Source: Simiduia curdlanivorans
GTDB lineage: Bacteria > Pseudomonadota > Gammaproteobacteria > Pseudomonadales > Cellvibrionaceae
NCBI RefSeq assembly: GCF_030409605.1
Contig: NZ_JAUFQG010000004.1
Coordinates: forward strand, 1,614,501-1,678,500
Direction: 5' to 3'
Length of the DNA: 64,000 nucleotides
Part shown: piece by piece, positions 60,560 through 64,000 of the stretch
Layout of the letters: each line of letters opens with the position of its first letter
Numbering within the stretch: position 1 is the first letter of the stretch
Made by a program: the position numbers and the translations under genes
Notes under the pieces: model-generated
Told to the model about the DNA's origin: nothing
The model's database searches: none
What the model saw: only the letters and a program-made list of their open reading frames with translations

Positions 60560-62308
60560 TTATTCCGTTACCGCGAGGTTGCAGGCAACCGCGATAGCGT
60601 CTTCAAGCACGGGTGCGGCAACAGGCTTGTGCAGTAATTTTATGCCGGCTTCATTGGCCTCGCGCAAACGATCTGGCGCTGTGTCGCCGCTGATTAAAAT
60701 GGCCGGTAATTTGGGGTAGATGGCGCGCAGATTTCGAATCGTCTCGATGCCATTATCTTCGCCACGCAAGCGAAAATCCGCCAATAATATGTCAGGTTTT
60801 TCGGTCAGTGCGGCTTTTAGCGCCGAGGCTGTGCTATCGGCAATGTCCACCGTAGCGCCAAAGGTTTCTAGTAGCGCCTGCATGCCCAAGCCAACTTCCA
60901 TTTCGTCGTCTACCACCAGTATGCGGAGGTTATTCCAAGAGCTAATGACTTTGGGTTTTAACTGTGGCGCTTGTGGTGCTGCGGCACTTATCGGCAGAGT
61001 AAGGGATACCCTTGTGCCATCGTTTGGTACCGAGTACAGGGAAAATTGTATATTGAGCAGTTTGACCAAGCGCTTGACGATAGCTAGCCCAAGGCCCAAC
61101 CCTTTGCGTCTATCGCGCTCCGGGTTTTCCAGTTGATAAAATTCTTCAAAAACCCGTTGTTGTTCTGCTTTTGGAATACCGCGCCCTGAATCCACCACGG
61201 ATACGGTGACGACTTCATCTTCGGCGTTGATAGAGAGCATGATTTTGCCCGCTTTGGTGTACTTTATGGCGTTAGATAATAGGTTGCGTAGAATTCTTTC
61301 GAACAGTATTTCATCGGTATCGACAAACACATCAACATAACAATCTAGCCAAATACTCAAGCCTTTTTCTTCGGCGGCGGGGCCAAATTCTATTTGTAAT
61401 CGCTCGGCCATATCGAGCAAATTGAAGGTTTGCCGATTAATGGTAACCACGCCGGCATCCAATTTGGAAATGTCGAGCAGTGAATCGAGCTGTGATGCCA
61501 AGGCGCCGAGCGCGGTTTCCATGTGACCAACGATATCGCGCGCTTCATCGTCAAGCGGTCGCTTACTAAGCGCGGTACCGAACAGCGACAGCGCGTGAAT
61601 GGGTTGTCGCAAGTCGTGCGAGGCTGAGGCTAGAAATCGCGTCTTAGCCGACGACGCCGACTCCGCCTGCTCTAAAACACTTTGTAGCTGCAAGTTGACA
61701 GCTGACTGGGCGAGACGTTCGCGATAAGAGCGCTCAAAAATAGAAAAGCCATTGCCGGCAAGCTTTATCAGCAGAGGCAAGTAGCAAATGATGAGCAGGG
61801 CCCCAGCAACCGATGGCCAGTCGAAAACGGGCTGCCAGCCATGTAGCCCCCAAACCACGGAAGCTAGCCCGAGTGTTGGCAGGGTGTAGGCAAGAATAAT
61901 GGGTTTATAACCAGCGGTTGTGGCCACGGTTATGGAGCTAGTACCCATTAAAATCATGGTTACCACGGCGCGTTCTAATTCGGAAAAATAGTTAAAGGCG
62001 AGTAGCGGCATACCGTGCACGACGCCGTTGCAAACGGATACCCAGCTAGCGAGTTGAAGTTTCTTGTGATCGGTGAGCGCTGGATAATAGGGCAGGCGCA
62101 TAAATATTTGGGTGCGAAAAACTAATAGCAGCATCGCGAGCGCCAGCCAGCCGCCCCAAATCCACTGAGGTAGGCTATCCGCTGCAAAGGTGGCAACCAT
62201 GCACAGCGCAACTGCCAGTGGGATAAGGGTTAGCCGGCCCTGTTGGGCTAACATCCGAATCAGTTCGGCCTCTATATTTTGCGCTTCCGGGGAGCCAGAT
62301 CTTTCCAT
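60560..62308 (-). CDS. Hybrid sensor histidine kinase / response regulator
   Basis: 582 residues. About six TM helices in residues 25-185 form a membrane input module; HisKA about 225-290 with the SHDLRQPIHAL box; HATPase about 335-445 (NLLSNAIKYTK, DSGRGIPK, GLGLGLAIV); receiver domain about 465-580 (LVVDDEMEVG, LLADFRLRGED, ISGDTA, LLHKPVA). Resembles orphan hybrid kinases such as ErcS/NahK types that control alcohol or redox genes in pseudomonads. It ends 27 bp before the fusion gene and is on the same strand, so it may be co-transcribed with and regulate it. Confidence 0.9.
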   Translation of the reverse strand: MERSGSPEAQNIEAELIRMLAQQGRLTLIPLAVALCMVATFAADSLPQWIWGGWLALAMLLLVFRTQIFMRLPYYPALTDHKKLQLASWVSVCNGVVHGMPLLAFNYFSELERAVVTMILMGTSSITVATTAGYKPIILAYTLPTLGLASVVWGLHGWQPVFDWPSVAGALLIICYLPLLIKLAGNGFSIFERSYRERLAQSAVNLQLQSVLEQAESASSAKTRFLASASHDLRQPIHALSLFGTALSKRPLDDEARDIVGHMETALGALASQLDSLLDISKLDAGVVTINRQTFNLLDMAERLQIEFGPAAEEKGLSIWLDCYVDVFVDTDEILFERILRNLLSNAIKYTKAGKIMLSINAEDEVVTVSVVDSGRGIPKAEQQRVFEEFYQLENPERDRRKGLGLGLAIVKRLVKLLNIQFSLYSVPNDGTRVSLTLPISAAAPQAPQLKPKVISSWNNLRILVVDDEMEVGLGMQALLETFGATVDIADSTASALKAALTEKPDILLADFRLRGEDNGIETIRNLRAIYPKLPAILISGDTAPDRLREANEAGIKLLHKPVAAPVLEDAIAVACNLAVTE

Positions 62309-62621
62309 GTATCGCTACTTGCAGGTGAAATCAAAGGTTGCGCCTGTCATAGCGCTTAAGAAGTTGAGCTTAACCTAATAAAGGTGTGGGTAAAAGTCGA
62401 TTAGATGGGGGGGAGGGCGTGGTACATAGCGCTCAATATAGCAGCGCTCTAAGGTATCGACGCTGCCGTCTGGTTCCATGTCGCAATTGTTTGGGCCCAG
62501 TGCTCGATTAAGGCAGTTGGGTAGCTGCTGACTTTTAGACAGAATGAATACACGGAGGCTGGTCGACAACCAGTATTAACGGAGAGGGCATTCTACGCTC
62601 ATAGTTTCGAATGCATCGAAA
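62309..62621. other. Intergenic region, no confident gene
   Basis: About 310 bp. A 64-codon minus-strand frame at 62375-62569 (TTG start, CDMEPDGSVDTLERCYIERY inside it) has a protein-like stretch but no ribosome site or known family, so it is not called. The hybrid-kinase promoter must lie at its left end. Confidence 0.4.
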
Positions 62622-63020
62622 TTAATTTGCTATCTTGATTAAATAAACCCCGGCAACCAAGAAAAAAAGTAGCCACGAGATTGCCAGCAACGACCAGGGG
62701 AGTTGCGCCGCCCTAGGTTGAGTGGGGTGGGCGTTTTTCGCTTCCGGCGTCACGGTTTCGGGACGCTGTTTGGCCTTCTTCAGAGCCTTATCTAATTCCC
62801 TGGCCTTTGCCTTTTGTTGTTTTTTATAGAGATCAATGCCTTTTTCGATGCCTTGAGCAATTAGCTTGCTCTGTTCTTTGGTTTGCCCTGGGCGTTGAAT
62901 CTTCTTGGTAATGGCCTGGGCTTCAGCGTTGGTTTTTTCGGAAATGTCGGCGTGTTTCTGCTTTGCCACTGAGGTACCTGCTGGGGTCGGTGTAGTTAGA
63001 TGTTTTGTGAGTTTGTTCAA
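62622..63020 (-). CDS. DUF2956 domain protein
   Basis: 132 residues. Residues about 30-75 (KKIQRPGQTKEQSKLIAQGI, EKGIDLYKKQQKAKARELDK) match the DUF2956 block of gammaproteobacterial small proteins. Basic helical region follows, and a single C-terminal TM (about 108-130, SLLAISWLLFFLVAGVYLI), so a tail-anchored inner-membrane protein. Function unknown. The next gene, an ABC permease, is transcribed in the same direction. Confidence 0.85.
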   Translation of the reverse strand: MNKLTKHLTTPTPAGTSVAKQKHADISEKTNAEAQAITKKIQRPGQTKEQSKLIAQGIEKGIDLYKKQQKAKARELDKALKKAKQRPETVTPEAKNAHPTQPRAAQLPWSLLAISWLLFFLVAGVYLIKIAN

Positions 63021-63071
63021 TTGTGCAATCGCTTATTGCGGTTGTACAGAGGCCGCCATAAAAAGACCAGG

Positions 63072-63104
63072 GCATCAAGGCAGAGCGATTCTCTGCCTTG
63101 ATGC
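63072..63104 (-). terminator. Terminator after the ABC permease gene
   Basis: Perfect 14-bp stem GCATCAAGGCAGAG / CTCTGCCTTGATGC with a 5-nt loop. On the minus strand it is followed by CCTGGTCTTTTT. It lies 5 bp after the permease stop. Confidence 0.85.
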
Positions 63105-63109
63105 TCGGG

Positions 63110-63871
63110 TTATTCTCGCAGCCGATAGCCGGTTTTAAATATCCAGGCAATGTAGGTGAGGCATGCGAGCATGAACAAGGACGTCATACCGACGCTTACC
63201 GCCACGTGCACGTCGGCGACGCCGTAGAAGCTCCAGCGAAATCCGCTGATTAAATAGACGATTGGGTTAAAGAGTGTCACCGTTTGCCAAAAGGGCGGCA
63301 GCATGTTGATGGAGTAAAAGGCACCGCCCAAAAATGTGAGCGGCGTAATGACCAGTAGTGGCACCACTTGGAGTTGCTGAAAATTCTTTGCCCATATGCC
63401 AAGAATAAAACCAAACAGGCTAAAAGTTACCGCCGTCAATATTAAGAAGCAGAGCATCCAGATGGGGTGCTCAATCTCGTAGGCAACAAAAAAACGTGCG
63501 GTTACCATGATGAGCAAACCGAGGACGATGGATTTTGTCGCCGCGGCACCCACATAGCCTGCAACAATTTCCACGTAGGAGACCGGTGCCGACAGCACTT
63601 CGTAAATGGTGCCCGAAAATTTCGGGAAGAAGATACCGAAAGCCGCGTTAGAAATGCTTTCGCCCAGCAGAGCGAGCATCAACAGCCCGGGTATGATAAA
63701 GGCGCCGTAGCTGATGCCATCGATCTCGCCCATGCGGGAACCAATGGCCGCGCCAAAGACGATGAAGTACAAGGATGTGGATATAACTGGCGACGCGATA
63801 CTTTGCATTAAGGTGCGCAGGGTGCGTGCTATCTCAAAGGTGTAAATGGCTTTTACCGCGTAAAAATTCAT
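63110..63871 (-). CDS. ABC-2 type transporter permease
   Basis: 253 residues with about six TM helices. ABC-2 signature in the region of [22 protein letters not shown] and [19 protein letters not shown] and [13 protein letters not shown] (three short blocks). Exports an unknown substrate, coupled to the ATPase gene next to it; the ATG overlaps that gene's TGA (ATGA). Similar to NodJ/drug-export type permeases. Confidence 0.9.
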   Translation of the reverse strand: MNFYAVKAIYTFEIARTLRTLMQSIASPVISTSLYFIVFGAAIGSRMGEIDGISYGAFIIPGLLMLALLGESISNAAFGIFFPKFSGTIYEVLSAPVSYVEIVAGYVGAAATKSIVLGLLIMVTARFFVAYEIEHPIWMLCFLILTAVTFSLFGFILGIWAKNFQQLQVVPLLVITPLTFLGGAFYSINMLPPFWQTVTLFNPIVYLISGFRWSFYGVADVHVAVSVGMTSLFMLACLTYIAWIFKTGYRLRE

Positions 63872-64000
63872 GCTTTCGCCCTCAATAGGTCAACGAAAAT
63901 ATCCTCTAAAGAACTTTGGCTGGAGCTCAAATCTTTAAAATCTATGTTGTAGGACGCCAGTTGTTTTAACAGCTCTGCGATGCCCGTGTGTTCGGTTTGC
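63868..64000 (-). CDS. ABC transporter ATP-binding protein, C-terminal fragment
   Basis: Partial, cut by the right edge; 44 C-terminal codons are seen, ending [15 protein letters not shown]. The L-E-D-x-F-V-x-L-L ending is typical of ATPases of ABC-2 exporters. The stop overlaps the permease start by 4 bp, so they form one operon. Walker motifs are outside the window. Confidence 0.75.
   Translation of the reverse strand, partial: QTEHTGIAELLKQLASYNIDFKDLSSSQSSLEDIFVDLLRAKA

Noticed and set aside
62375..62569. 64-codon minus-strand frame after the hybrid kinase
   Set aside because: TTG start, no ribosome site and no family; not enough support to call a gene.

Overview
The window looks like chromosomal DNA of a Gram-negative gammaproteobacterium, most likely of the Cellvibrio/Simiduia/Saccharophagus kind. 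This is inferred from gene content (creBCD, FeoAB, DUF2956, a FAN1 nuclease paired with an XPD-like helicase, many c-di-GMP and two-component proteins) and not from a marker gene. No rRNA, tRNA or CRISPR array was seen. Both ends cut genes: a chemoreceptor on the left and an ABC ATPase on the right.

Layout. 1-10.8 kb is a housekeeping and stress region: PLP enzyme, GST, uracil-DNA glycosylase family protein, RDD protein, M48 lipoprotein protease, murI, an AraC regulator, then creB-creC-creD with a recognisable CreB tag before creD, and a VanZ-like gene. 11-17 kb holds an ECF sigma factor with a TPR serine/threonine kinase, facing two secreted paralogues built from six short cysteine repeats, and a decayed duplicate of the 5' end of the AraC gene. 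17.1-20.6 kb is a signalling operon (CHASE-PAS histidine kinase, REC-GGDEF, REC).

20.8-27.9 kb is the most unusual part, a sedentary chromosomal integron. The integrase intI (26892-27857, plus strand) has a LexA box over its promoter. An attI-like core lies behind it. Seven cassettes run leftwards on the minus strand, separated by attC sites: two tandem ORF-less cassettes, a cassette whose protein fuses the N-terminal domain of translation initiation factor IF-2 to a TIR/SEFIR domain, a DUF4440 cassette, a small membrane protein, a 406-residue orphan and a small lipoprotein. Just past the last degenerate attC lie a cupin pseudogene with two in-frame stops and an intact subclass B1 metallo-beta-lactamase.

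28-37.5 kb carries a PaiB-like flavin protein, a DUF2238 membrane protein, FAN1 nuclease plus XPD/DinG-like helicase, a solute-binding protein, GNAT and acyltransferase genes, a LytTR regulator followed by a 7-bp tandem repeat, and a CBS-domain protein. 37.9-43.6 kb has an RND efflux pair divergent from DUF2892, rhodanese and hemerythrin genes, with a palindromic operator candidate between them. 43.7-48.6 kb has two small secreted proteins, feoAB and a Bcr/CflA exporter. 48.6-64 kb has a GAF histidine kinase, a CHASE-PAS-GAF-GGDEF-EAL protein, a 1864-residue GMC oxidoreductase/alpha-beta hydrolase/PhoD-phosphatase fusion next to a hybrid histidine kinase, a DUF2956 protein and an ABC-2 exporter.

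The main leads are the IF2N-TIR cassette as a candidate defence effector, the B1 beta-lactamase beside the integron in a genome that also carries creBCD, and the three-enzyme fusion.
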